DNA of 64,000 nt from CAWJMN01 sp963844055 (GTDB lineage: Bacteria; Planctomycetota; Planctomycetia; Pirellulales; Pirellulaceae). Location of the stretch: the NCBI GenBank assembly GCA_963844055.1, contig CAWJMN010000002.1, positions 2,108,001-2,172,000 on the forward strand, in the 5' to 3' direction. Of the stretch, positions 49,115 to 57,800 are shown piece after piece. The stretch's first letter is position 1. Each line of letters opens with the position of its first letter. The notes beneath the pieces were generated by a model. The model saw only the letters and a program-made list of their open reading frames with translations, did not search any database and was not told the DNA's origin. Made by a program: the position numbers and the translations under genes.

Positions 49115-49432
49115 ATGACGGCAACATTTCCATTTTCTGATCTTCATTCGTTCAAGGACTATGTTGGGTTCGTGAAGCTATGCGCACCGGACGAATTCCC
49201 GTTGCGTGAGGGCGTTGGATCCGACGATCAATGGACCTTCGACTTGGCATTCGATGGTTTGCGGTTAGGACTGCGCATGGCGGTTGAGGAGAAAGGAGAA
49301 CGGGAAGACTTCACACAGGGCGAATTGTTGGTAAACGAGGCCTTCGCCGCCTATCGCGATGGGCGAGTACGCGACGGCTTTTTCAAGTTAGAGGAGCTTC
49401 AAAAGCTGCTCAAGAAGATTCCTTCTCGGTAG
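49115..49432 (+). CDS. Small hypothetical protein behind element copy 1
   Basis: 105 residues from ATG 49115 (GTGAGGA five bases upstream); ATG 49088 would add nine residues. Soluble and acidic, with Phe-Lys-Asp-Tyr-Val-Gly-Phe-Val at the start, Gln-Trp-Thr-Phe-Asp-Leu-Ala-Phe-Asp in the middle and a Lys-rich amphipathic C-terminal helix. No family recognised. It is the first of several small genes separated by copies of the same repeat, the pattern expected for exchangeable cassettes. Confidence 0.72.
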   Translation: MTATFPFSDLHSFKDYVGFVKLCAPDEFPLREGVGSDDQWTFDLAFDGLRLGLRMAVEEKGEREDFTQGELLVNEAFAAYRDGRVRDGFFKLEELQKLLKKIPSR

Positions 49433-49482
49433 ACACCTGCGCCGCCTTCCACACATCCGGCAATAATTTTCCCAGTTCAGCC

Positions 49483-49496
49483 GTGGCACCCGGCGA
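49483..49496. repeat. Remnant of an element end
   Basis: GTGGCACCCGGCGA matches the outermost right end of copies 1 and 2. Nothing else of the element remains. It again lies shortly (56 bases) before a small gene. Confidence 0.55.
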
Positions 49497-49551
49497 GCGG
49501 GGGCAAACAACCAAATGGCCCTTGTTGCAGGTTCTTAGCGGAGTGGTACTG

Positions 49552-49911
49552 ATGCACGTGAATGACAAGACGGACGTGTGCAGTCGAACGGAAAAAAGAG
49601 TCGCAACTCTCGCTCGCTTTTTCGTTGCAAATAAGCTTACTTTCGATGAGTTCTGCGAGAATGCACTACATATTCTTGTTTGGGGTGGGCGCAAGTGCTG
49701 GCTGCAGGTGATTTTGTCGTTGACGCCTGAGGTCCAATCGGCTCTACGCACATACTGCGCGGCAATCCTCGTTAACGGCTACGACCCTCCCGCCAGGGCG
49801 AACTTGGCAGGAGTTCCAACGGAGGAAGAACTGAATGCAAAACGTGCAGAATTGCTTCCAGAATACATGGCGCTTGCACAAGCGATTACAAATCATTCTG
49901 CTCCAAAATGA
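49552..49911 (+). CDS. Small hypothetical protein, paralogue A
   Basis: 119 residues from ATG 49552. Clearly homologous along its whole length to the gene at 50028 (shared Asp-Lys-Thr, Phe-Cys-Glu/Lys-Asn-Ala-Leu, Arg-Lys-Cys-Trp-Leu, Tyr-Cys-Ala-Ala, Glu-Glu-Leu-Asn-Ala-Lys-Arg-Ala-Glu-Leu-Leu-Pro-Glu-Tyr-Met). The upstream sequence (GCGGAGTGGTACTG versus ACGGAACGGTACCG) is also related, so the duplicated unit includes the leader. Helical and soluble; conserved Cys and Trp. No family recognised. Confidence 0.75.
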   Translation: MHVNDKTDVCSRTEKRVATLARFFVANKLTFDEFCENALHILVWGGRKCWLQVILSLTPEVQSALRTYCAAILVNGYDPPARANLAGVPTEEELNAKRAELLPEYMALAQAITNHSAPK

Positions 49912-50027
49912 AACGGTGCCTTGGATGGTGGCTGCCTGACCTGCCCACGCTTGTCCGCCATACGACGGCTCATGTAATGTAAACAGCCCAATGATCTTGA
50001 CCTCAGGCTCTTAACGGAACGGTACCG

Positions 50028-50387
50028 ATGAACATGGATGACAAGACCACCGGGTGTAGGTCCGTGGAAAAGTATGTTACGAGACTCGCTCAGATTTTCG
50101 ATGAAAATGAGATTGGCGTCGAAGATTTCTGTAAGAACGCGTTAATTCATCTCGTACTTAGTGATCGGAAGTGCTGGTTGCCGGTGATTCAATCGTTGGC
50201 GCCTAAGATCCAGCTGGTTCTACATGAATACTGTGCCGCGACCATTGGCGAGGGCTATGAACCTCCTGCCCATTGGTGCTTGCCAGGAAACGCAACGGCT
50301 GAAGAACTGAATGCGAAACGTGCAGAATTGCTTCCGGAATACATGGCGTTCGCAACAGTGGTCGCAGATCATTGTATTCCAAAATGA
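50028..50387 (+). CDS. Small hypothetical protein, paralogue B
   Basis: 119 residues from ATG 50028 (ATG 50034 also possible). Tandem duplicate of the 49552 gene, 116 bases downstream, roughly half identical, with the C-terminal Leu-Asn-Ala-Lys-Arg-Ala-Glu-Leu-Leu-Pro block nearly invariant and the centre diverged. The two have the same length, so the divergence is by substitution. That pattern is seen among immunity or recognition proteins, but no such function is shown. Confidence 0.75.
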   Translation: MNMDDKTTGCRSVEKYVTRLAQIFDENEIGVEDFCKNALIHLVLSDRKCWLPVIQSLAPKIQLVLHEYCAATIGEGYEPPAHWCLPGNATAEELNAKRAELLPEYMAFATVVADHCIPK

Positions 50388-50664
50388 AACAATGCCTTGG
50401 ATACATTGCCCAGACTCAATCCGTCTAGATGGCATGAAACGGATTTGCAATTGCCTACCGTTTCAAAGAAAAGTCGCTGACAAACGAATTTAGAGCAAGG
50501 GTGGACTAAAAGATTGAAGACGCCCGACTTGCGGCTTATGCTGCACTTCCAAATCACCACACTTCGAGAAAGCTCTTGAAGGCTAGAAAGTCACTGGTTT
50601 ATGCCCAGGTTCATATCACCTGTTGTCCTTGCCATCTATGTCTTCCTTTCGACAAGCAGCTTCG

Positions 50665-50911
50665 CCGGGTGCCACTGCTGGCTTGTCCAGCAGTGTAGAC
50701 GTTTCCAGCGGGGGTGAACAGAAAGGCATTGCCGGAGCGAAACGACGAGGGGATGATGCTACAGGAAATGGCGTTCTCGTGCTCCCGTCGGACACCCTTG
50801 TTGACCTAAGATATTTTGCAAGGACTGCTTATCGGGAGTTTGACGCTCTGTTACTAACAGGAAGGCATCGGCGATTACCGCACTGCTGGACAAGCCAGCA
50901 GTGGCACCCGG
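50665..50911. mobile_element. 247-bp MITE-like element, copy 2 (best preserved)
   Basis: 31-base terminal inverted repeats are perfect: left 50665-50695 (CCGGGTGCCACTGCTGGCTT...) and right 50881-50911. Each end is itself a hairpin (CACTGCTGG-CTTGT-CCAGCAGTG). Exactly the same length as copy 1. The next gene starts 14 bases beyond the right end, so the element must provide its leader and perhaps its promoter. No coding capacity for a transposase. Confidence 0.9.
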
Positions 50912-50924
50912 CGAGGATCCGACA

Positions 50925-51428
50925 ATGACGACAGAAACTATGGCAAGCGAGTTTGAAGCATCAATCGAGAGCAACTTCAGCTTCTTGAAAGCGGAGCGTG
51001 GCTTTGATGGCCGCGGTGTGCGGAGTGTAGATGACGACCCGCGTGATTCATACCTTCTTGCTCGATTCTCCAAGGAAGACGAGAGAATCGACGTAGCTTG
51101 GAACGAAATGGCGAAATCACTTAGCATTCTCATTCGGCTTGCTAACGACGACCTAGGACGAAAAGAACGCTACGTATACTTCGAGCCATTCGTCGAGTTC
51201 GTTTCGAAAGGTCAAGTGAGGCCAATTGCTCCTCAACTGTTCCCTCGTATGACAATGAAGTCGATTGAGGCAGTGATGCATCAACGAGATCAGGTTTTCA
51301 AAGAAGGCATTTCAAAGACAATGGCTTCTCTTGCCGAGAAACTGCAAAAGAACTTTTCGATGGTGCAATCGTCATCGGCAAATACGATTCGCGAATACCA
51401 CAAGTGGTACGAATCTCGTACTGTATGA
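50925..51428 (+). CDS. Hypothetical protein between element copies 2 and 3
   Basis: 167 residues from ATG 50925. Soluble, charged and helical, with Asp-Glu-Arg-Ile-Asp-Val-Ala-Trp-Asn-Glu-Met and Tyr-Val-Tyr-Phe-Glu-Pro-Phe-Val-Glu-Phe, ending in a long polar helix. No membrane segment or known domain. Element copy 2 ends 13 bases before the ATG and copy 3 begins ten bases after the stop, so the gene sits in the element array as a cassette. Confidence 0.72.
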   Translation: MTTETMASEFEASIESNFSFLKAERGFDGRGVRSVDDDPRDSYLLARFSKEDERIDVAWNEMAKSLSILIRLANDDLGRKERYVYFEPFVEFVSKGQVRPIAPQLFPRMTMKSIEAVMHQRDQVFKEGISKTMASLAEKLQKNFSMVQSSSANTIREYHKWYESRTV

Positions 51429-51437
51429 CTGAAACCG

Positions 51438-51631
51438 CCGGGTGCCACTGCTGGCTTGTCCAGCAGTGTGGACGTTACCAGCGGGGGTGAGTAAAAAGGA
51501 ACTGCCGGAGCGAGATGACGAGGAGGTGGTGCTTTGGGATTTGACGTTCTCGTGCTCCTGTAGGACACCCTTGTTGACCTAAGGTGTTTTGCAAGAAACT
51601 GCTTATCGGGAGTTTCAACGTTCCGTTACTG
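51438..51631. mobile_element. MITE-like element, copy 3 (right end lost)
   Basis: The left 31-base end (51438-51468) is intact and matches copy 2. Similarity continues to GTTACT at 51630, then stops; the right inverted repeat is missing. The SUKH gene begins 66 bases later. Confidence 0.82.
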
Positions 51632-51696
51632 ATCAAAGCTTTGAAAGCGTCCCTCGCCAGTCACTTTGAGCGAATTGAACTAAAGAGTATCAAACG

Positions 51697-52164
51697 ATGG
51701 CATTAAACGTCGCTTTCAGAAGATGTGGCCCAGCACTAGTCCCTAGCGATTTAACGGCATTTGAACACGAGACCGGCTTGATTTTGCCTGCTGATTATAA
51801 AGCCTGGTTGTTACGGCATAACGGCGGATGGCCCGAAACGCCCATTGGATTTCGGCAGGGCAAAAAAGTTGTGAAGCTAATTTGTTTCAAGGGACTGTAT
51901 CCGATAAATGATGAAGGCCTTCGCAGTAGTTATCGCCGAGTTGTCATCGAGGGTTTCATTCCCGGTTATCTCCCCATCGCTTTGCCTTCAGGAGACGGGG
52001 ACCATCTCTACCTCTCATGCACACCAGCTGTCCGTCAAGGGTTGTTTACTTCCAAGGAGATTTGTGATGATGATTACTTGGTAGGAATAACTCTATTTCC
52101 GCTAGCGGCCTCGTTTCAGGAGTTTTGGGATTCGATCATACCCTTTTCGGAAGACGGTGCCTGA
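51697..52164 (+). CDS. SMI1/KNR4 (SUKH) family protein
   Basis: 155 residues. SUKH hallmarks: Leu-Thr-Ala-Phe-Glu-His-Glu-Thr-Gly-Leu-Ile-Leu-Pro-Ala-Asp-Tyr-Lys near residues 20-38, Leu-Arg-His-Asn-Gly-Gly (the diagnostic Asn-Gly-Gly) at ~44-49, Leu-Pro-Ile-Ala in the centre, Gly-Asp-Gly-Asp-His-Leu-Tyr-Leu, and a closing Phe-x-Glu-Phe-Trp-Asp. In bacteria SUKH proteins are frequently immunity proteins against polymorphic toxins. No toxin is adjacent, so this would be an orphan; the repeat array upstream suggests it arrived as a mobile unit. Confidence 0.87.
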   Translation: MALNVAFRRCGPALVPSDLTAFEHETGLILPADYKAWLLRHNGGWPETPIGFRQGKKVVKLICFKGLYPINDEGLRSSYRRVVIEGFIPGYLPIALPSGDGDHLYLSCTPAVRQGLFTSKEICDDDYLVGITLFPLAASFQEFWDSIIPFSEDGA

Positions 52165-52386
52165 CGTCGTCCGGCGCCCCATTCCATCGTATTAGCTCTC
52201 GCCCCCTCCCCTCCCCCGGCCTGCCTCTCTCGGAATTGCCTGCCGCCTGTGTTACAGTGCAAACCTAGTGGACCGTCGATGCCAAGCGGTCATGCCGAGG
52301 TTGGGTGTCACTGAACCTAACCGCATGACGCTGAACATTAGTGGCGGTGCAAGTTACAGCAGGCTTTTCTAGGCGAGGAACTCACG

Positions 52387-53848
52387 ATGCAAACTGGGAC
52401 GACGCTTCTCCGATCACTCGGTTATTTTTTAATCGTTGGGTGCTGCTTACTTTCGAGTTCGGCCAGTCAGGCCGCCGAGCTGTTTGTTGGCGCTGCCTCT
52501 GTCAGTGTTACCCCCGATCGTCCCGTGGCCTTGTGGGGCCAGCTCCATACGCGCATCTCATCCGCCGTCGAAAGCCCCGTGATGGCCAACGCCATCGCCA
52601 TCGAATCACGCGAAGGGGACAAAGTGCTCGACCAAGCGGTGCTTGTTGCCTGCGATTTGGTGGCGATCCCCGACGATGTGTTGGCCAAAACGCGTGAGCA
52701 AGTGAAAAAACGCCAGCCCAACTTCCCGGTCCATAAGATCGTCCTTAGCGGCACGCATACCCATACCGCCCCCGTCCTGATTGAAGGGATTTACGAGATC
52801 CCCAAAGAGGGTCCGATCCAGGTAGCCGAGTACGTCGCATTCTTTGCCGACCGTACGGCCGACGCCATTCTCAAAGCCTGGGATTCTCGCCAGTCGGCCA
52901 AGGTCAGCTGGGGGCTAGGCCAAGCCACCGTCGCGTATAACCGCCGCGCCGTCTACGAAGATGGCACTGCCGTGATGTACGGCAAGACCGACCCCAAAAA
53001 CTTTCGCATGCTCGAAGGCTACGAAGATCATGATGTCGATGTCCTCTTTTTCTGGGACAAGCAAGACAAGCTGCTCAGCCACCGCCATCAACGTCGCCTG
53101 CCCCGCGCAAGAGGTTGAAGGACGTTCCTCCATCAATGCCGACTTTTGGCATCCAGTACGTGAGACCCTTCGCGAAAAGCATGGCAAAGACCTGGTCGTA
53201 CTTGCCTGGACCGGGGCTGCCGGCGATCAATCCCCGCACCTGATGTTCCGCAAAGAGGCCGAAGAGCGGATGCGACGCCTGCGCGGCCTCGACCGGATGC
53301 AAGAGATTGCCCGCCGCATCGTCCGCGCCTGGGAAGAAGCCTACGAAGGGGCCCAAAAGGAAAAGTACACCGAGGTTCCACTCACGCACCATGTCGAAAC
53401 GCTAACGCTCCCCCGCCGTGAAGTGACCGAACGTGAATGGCAACTCGCCAAGTCCGATGTCGAAAACTATTCCAAGGACAAAGGAAAGCTCACCTTGGCC
53501 TGGTGGCATCAGCAAGTGGTAACCCGCTACGAGAAGCAAAAGGCGGGCACGATAGAACCCTTCACAATGGAGTTGCACGTCTTGCGCTTGGGAGACATCG
53601 CCATCGCGACCAATCCGTTTGAGCTCTACACCGATTACGGCATTCAGATCAAGTCGCGCAGCCCCGCGCTGCAAACCTTCATCATTCAGCTGGCCGGCCC
53701 AGGAACTTATCTCCCGTCGCAGCGGGCCGTCAATGGCGGCGGCTACAGCGCCATTGTGCAGTCCAACGAAGTCGGCCCTGAAGCTGGCCAAATCCTTGTG
53801 GAAAAAACGCTCGACGGCATCAACGCCGCCTGGCCCAAAAAGCCCTAG
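52387..53848 (+). CDS. Neutral/alkaline ceramidase-like secreted protein, with a +1 frame break
   Basis: About 486 residues when bridged. Signal peptide to ~residue 28 (Ser-Gln-Ala-Ala-Glu). The N-terminal domain is of the neutral ceramidase type found widely in Planctomycetes: Val-Gly-Ala-Ala-Ser-Val-Ser-Val-Thr-Pro near 33-42 and metal-binding Ser-Gly-Thr-His-Thr-His-Thr-Ala near 121. Frame 1 is valid through Lys-Gln-Asp-Lys-Leu-Leu (CTC 53074-53076). Skipping A 53077 continues Ala-Thr-Ala-Ile-Asn-Val-Ala-Cys-Pro-Ala, then Gly-Ala-Ala-Gly-Asp-Gln-Ser, the family nucleophile region. The enzyme class hydrolyses N-acyl bonds of sphingolipids, but planctomycete substrates are not established. 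Confidence 0.86.
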
Positions 53849-54181
53849 TTTTATCGCACCGCTGACGCTTCCTCCGTTTCCTTTCAGCGGCGATCATGAA
53901 AGCAAGTAACCACGAAAGGCACGAAAAACACGAAAGGTGCACATGCTCTATCGCATGGCCGAGGCATCGCTTCTGGGTGGCACGCCCTGGAAGCGAAGCG
54001 GAAGGGCGTGGTGCGCCGCTATCGCATGTTCCCTTTCCCTCGCGGGTTAGCCCAAGGCTTTCATCGCGAGAGGCATAACTTCCATTTCGCAGAACTCCTC
54101 CACTTTTCTCTCTATCTCTTCCTTCTCTCTGTGCCCTCTGTGTTCTCTGTGGCCAACCTTCCCCCCGTTGCCTTTCCCGCG
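53849..54181. other. Repeat-bearing intergenic region
   Basis: 333 bases with two repeat types: AACCACGAAAGGCACGAAAA (53909 onward), a CACGAAA-type dispersed repeat, and a CTCTGTG-type repeat at ~54105-54160 (CTCTCTGTGCCCTCTGTGTT then CTCTGTGGCC), in the opposite orientation to those at 20086 and 23148. A segment GCATCGCTTCTGGGTGGCACGC resembles other planctomycete repeats. No gene. Confidence 0.6.
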
Positions 54182-54763
54182 ATGATCATGAACATCGACG
54201 CAAACTTCTGTGACATGGTCAAACCAGAGTTTTCATTTCTGATTCAAGACTGGGGATTTCGAATTAGCCGAGAGTCCTCCAGCGACCCAATCAAATACGT
54301 CGAGTATCTTAGCGATCTCGTTTACGTCCGGGTAATATGTACGGGCCCCGACTTTGAGCCCAAAATGGCGTTTGGAAGGATAGGCCGAGACGGTGTCGGC
54401 GACAAAGACAGTTATAGTCACATTGATCTGTGCGAAATCGCCTATCGCAATTCCTGGGATTGGAGGTCGAATCCCAGTTTGCCATACAATGGCCTCATCG
54501 CCGAATTTGCAAGACTACTGAAAGACTGTGGGCAAGCATGCCTTCGCGGGGAATCCGATGTTTATGCAGCCATGGATAGGCGGAGAGAGGAACTTCGAAG
54601 CCAGCACCTTCAAGAAGAGCAGCAGATAGTGCGGGTAACAGAAGCCGAGAAAGCTTGGACCGAGAAGCGATATCGTGACTACGTTGGCTTGCTCAATGAT
54701 TACAGTCAGCCACTCTCTCCCGTGGATCTTGCCCGAATGGCGTACGCACAAAAAAGGATTTAG
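54182..54763 (+). CDS. Hypothetical protein
   Basis: 193 residues from ATG 54182 (54188 also possible). The frame is open upstream through the CTCTGTG repeat, which is not coding. Soluble: Phe-Ser-Phe-Leu-Ile-Gln-Asp-Trp-Gly-Phe-Arg-Ile near the start, Tyr-Val-Arg-Val-Ile-Cys-Thr, a Ser-His-Ile-Asp-Leu-Cys-Glu-Ile core, and a charged coiled-coil-like helix of about 50 residues (Arg-Arg-Glu-Glu-Leu-Arg-Ser-Gln ... Glu-Lys-Ala-Trp-Thr) at the end. No family recognised; lower GC than the flanking genes. Confidence 0.68.
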   Translation: MIMNIDANFCDMVKPEFSFLIQDWGFRISRESSSDPIKYVEYLSDLVYVRVICTGPDFEPKMAFGRIGRDGVGDKDSYSHIDLCEIAYRNSWDWRSNPSLPYNGLIAEFARLLKDCGQACLRGESDVYAAMDRRREELRSQHLQEEQQIVRVTEAEKAWTEKRYRDYVGLLNDYSQPLSPVDLARMAYAQKRI

Positions 54764-54850
54764 TGCGTCCCTTCCCCCCGTCTCTCCACCCCCAATCGCC
54801 CCTTGCCTTCTAGGGCAATAGTCGGCCGTCAGCAGTTGCCGCCGCATCAC

Positions 54851-57800
54851 CTACGGAATGGTTACGCTGGTCTTTAGCATCTCATTGAACCAGCGAACAT
54901 TCTCCTTCACCATCCGGTGCCGCAAGATGTAGGACCCTGCCGTGGTCGGTGCGGTCATCGTTACGCTCAGCGTTACTGATTGACCTGGCGCGACGGAGGA
55001 TACTCCCGTCGGCCACACGATCCGCTTGGGCTCCACGGTCCACGCCCCCACAGCATCGCTCGCCGTTCCAAAATAGGCCCCCAGCTTTACCGCATTGGTC
55101 CCCGAAGTATTCCAGGTAGCTGTGCCGGTGTTGGTGACCGTTACGCTGTAGGTTTTTGTCTCACCGCGCGTCCATGTCGTCGGAACCGTGCCGCTGTAAG
55201 AGGCAGAAAGCGTCTGCACAACAACAGGCGTCTTCTGGAAATACTCAAACCATCCCACATTGTCCTTGAGCATCCGCGCCCGCAGCATGTAGCTCCCTGC
55301 CGCAGTCATGGGCGCAGTCACATTGATCGTCATGGTCACTGATTGGCCCGGGAGCACATCATTGGGCAGCAAATAACGTGTGGGCTCTGTGGTCCAGGCA
55401 CCAATCGCGTCTCGGCTGTCGCCAAAATAAATGCCAAGTTTCACCGGGTTTGTCCCTGCACGATTCCAGGTCTGCGTCCCAGTGTTCTTCAGCGTGATGC
55501 TATAGGGAATCGTCTGTCCATTGAGCCACGTCGTTGGTGGCGTACTCGTATAGCTCGCTGCCAGAACGGCCTGTGCCACACTGACGGTCGTCTTCTTCGG
55601 AGGATCGAACCAAGACACCCCTTCCTTCACCAGACGTTGCCGCAGGATAAAGCTCCCCGCAACCGCTGGCCCTGTGATCGTGACCGAAACGGTTTGCGAT
55701 TGGCCTGGGCTCACATCCGAGGTCAGCGCCACCCGTAGTGGATCGGTCGTCCAAGCCCCTGCCGCATCACTGGTTCCATCAAAGTAGACCGCGAGCCGAA
55801 CCGGCGTGGCTCCTCCGGCCTTCCAAATCACATTTCCCGTGTTGGTAATCGTCGTCGTGAAGGTCTTCGTCGCACCCATCCCCCAACTCGTTGCGGCCGT
55901 CGTTGTATAGGTTGCGCTGAGCGTCCCCACCGTCACCGTGGCTGCCAGCAGCGGGCTAAACCAAACCTGTTCCTTCACCAAGCGAATGCGCAGCACATGC
56001 TCCCCTACCAGAAGCGGCGCTGTGATCGTGATTGGCACGGTCACGCTTTGTCCCGGCGCTACATTGGCGGGTAACACAAATCGTGGCGGTTCCGCCGGCC
56101 ATGTTCCCGGAAGATCGCTTGTTGCGTCAAAGTACGCCCCCAAATTGACCGCATGGGTCCCAGTCGCTTGCCAGGTAAAGTCACCCGTGTTGGTCACCGT
56201 GATGGAAAGCGATTTGGTTTCGCCACTATTCCACAAGAAGGGGAACGTCGCAGCACTGTACTGAGCTGATAGGGTTCCTACCGTAATCCCTTGCACTCCC
56301 AGCGCGGTCGACCAGGTTCCTGGCTCCTTCACCATCCGGTACCGCAGCACATGGTCCCCCGTCAGCGTCGGCGCAGCCAGCGTTACATTCACCGTCGCCG
56401 ATTGTCCGGGTGCCAAATCACTAGGCAAGGCAAATCGCAGCGGCTCGGCCGTCCAGCTTCCCACCAGATCGCTCGGTGCATCAAAATAGGCCGCCAAACG
56501 AACAGGAGTTAATCCTCCTGCGGTCCAGACCTCGGCACCCTGATTGGTGACAGTAATGGGGAAAGTCTGCGAGCTTCCCGCCGGCCAAACATTCGGGATC
56601 GTTGCCGCATAACTCGCTTGCAACAGGTCCACTACCGTATTCGTTTTTAGCAGTTGGCTAAACCACTGCACATTCTCTTGCACCATCCGGTGACGCAGCA
56701 CATACGTCCCCGCAACCAGCGGCGCAGTAATGGTAACCGGTACCGTCACCGATTGCCCAGGTGCCACATCGTTGGGCAAAGAAAGCCGAATCGGCTCGCT
56801 CGGCCAATCATAGATCGCATCGCTTCCGCCGTTGAAATAAACTCCCAAATGCGTCGGAATCGCGCCATTGGCTTGCCAGGTTGTGGTGCCATTGTTGGTG
56901 ATTGTCACATTGTAAGTTTGTGCGACTCCCGGTGCCCAAACGGTCGGCGGCGTCGCTGCAAAAGATGCGCTGTTGATCGCCGGTTGATAGGTGGCCGTAT
57001 AAGTCGTACTAGCGGCTGGCGTAGCAATGTTGTGCTGCGCAGCACCTCCGTCTGACCACCCCGTAAACTGGTACAGCACTCCTGCTACAACTTGCGTCAT
57101 CGGCGCTTCCAGCGAACGCCCCATATTCACCACGCCAGTAATGGTCGTTCCTGCCGGCGTTGGCTGCCCATCCAACAGCAGAGAAATCCCCGGCACGTTG
57201 CTGTTCAAGGTGAAGGTCGATGTGACCGGAAAGACATCCGTGAACGTGGTCGATTGCAGCCCACCAGAATCCGTTGCCGTAAGCTGGATTTGATACCACT
57301 GCACGGGGTCCACTTCGCCTGTCAGCGGGATCTGAAACGTGCCACTTGCCACGCCGGCAATCGAATCAATAAACGGATGGAAGTGCTGCTCATGGTGAAA
57401 GATCACCTTCCATTCCAGATGGCTGGCCGTAAGCGCGCCATCTTCACGATCAGTTGCGCTACCACTAAAGCTAATCGTGTCCCCCGCGCGATACGTCGTA
57501 GTTGTCAGCGGCAGCGAGATCGTCGGTACTGGCGCCGAATTACCTACCGAAATCGTGATCGGCTGCGACTGCCCCGTTGTTTGGCCATCATTGGCCGTCA
57601 GCGTTGCAATGTAAGTTCCACTGACCGCATACGAATGCGTCGGTTGGATTCCCGTTCCCGTGGTGCCATCCCCAAACGACCAAGAATAAGTCAGTGGATC
57701 ACCATCCGGATCACTGCTTCCCGAAGCATCAAACGAAACGGCTAGTGGCGGCAGGCCATTGGTCGGAGTCGCGGTCGCAACTGCCGTTGGCGCCCGATTC

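Noticed and set aside
48829..52164. Chromosomal integron
   Set aside because: Spacers are 247-bp elements with perfect 31-bp terminal inverted repeats; no attC-type core sites and no integrase gene seen.
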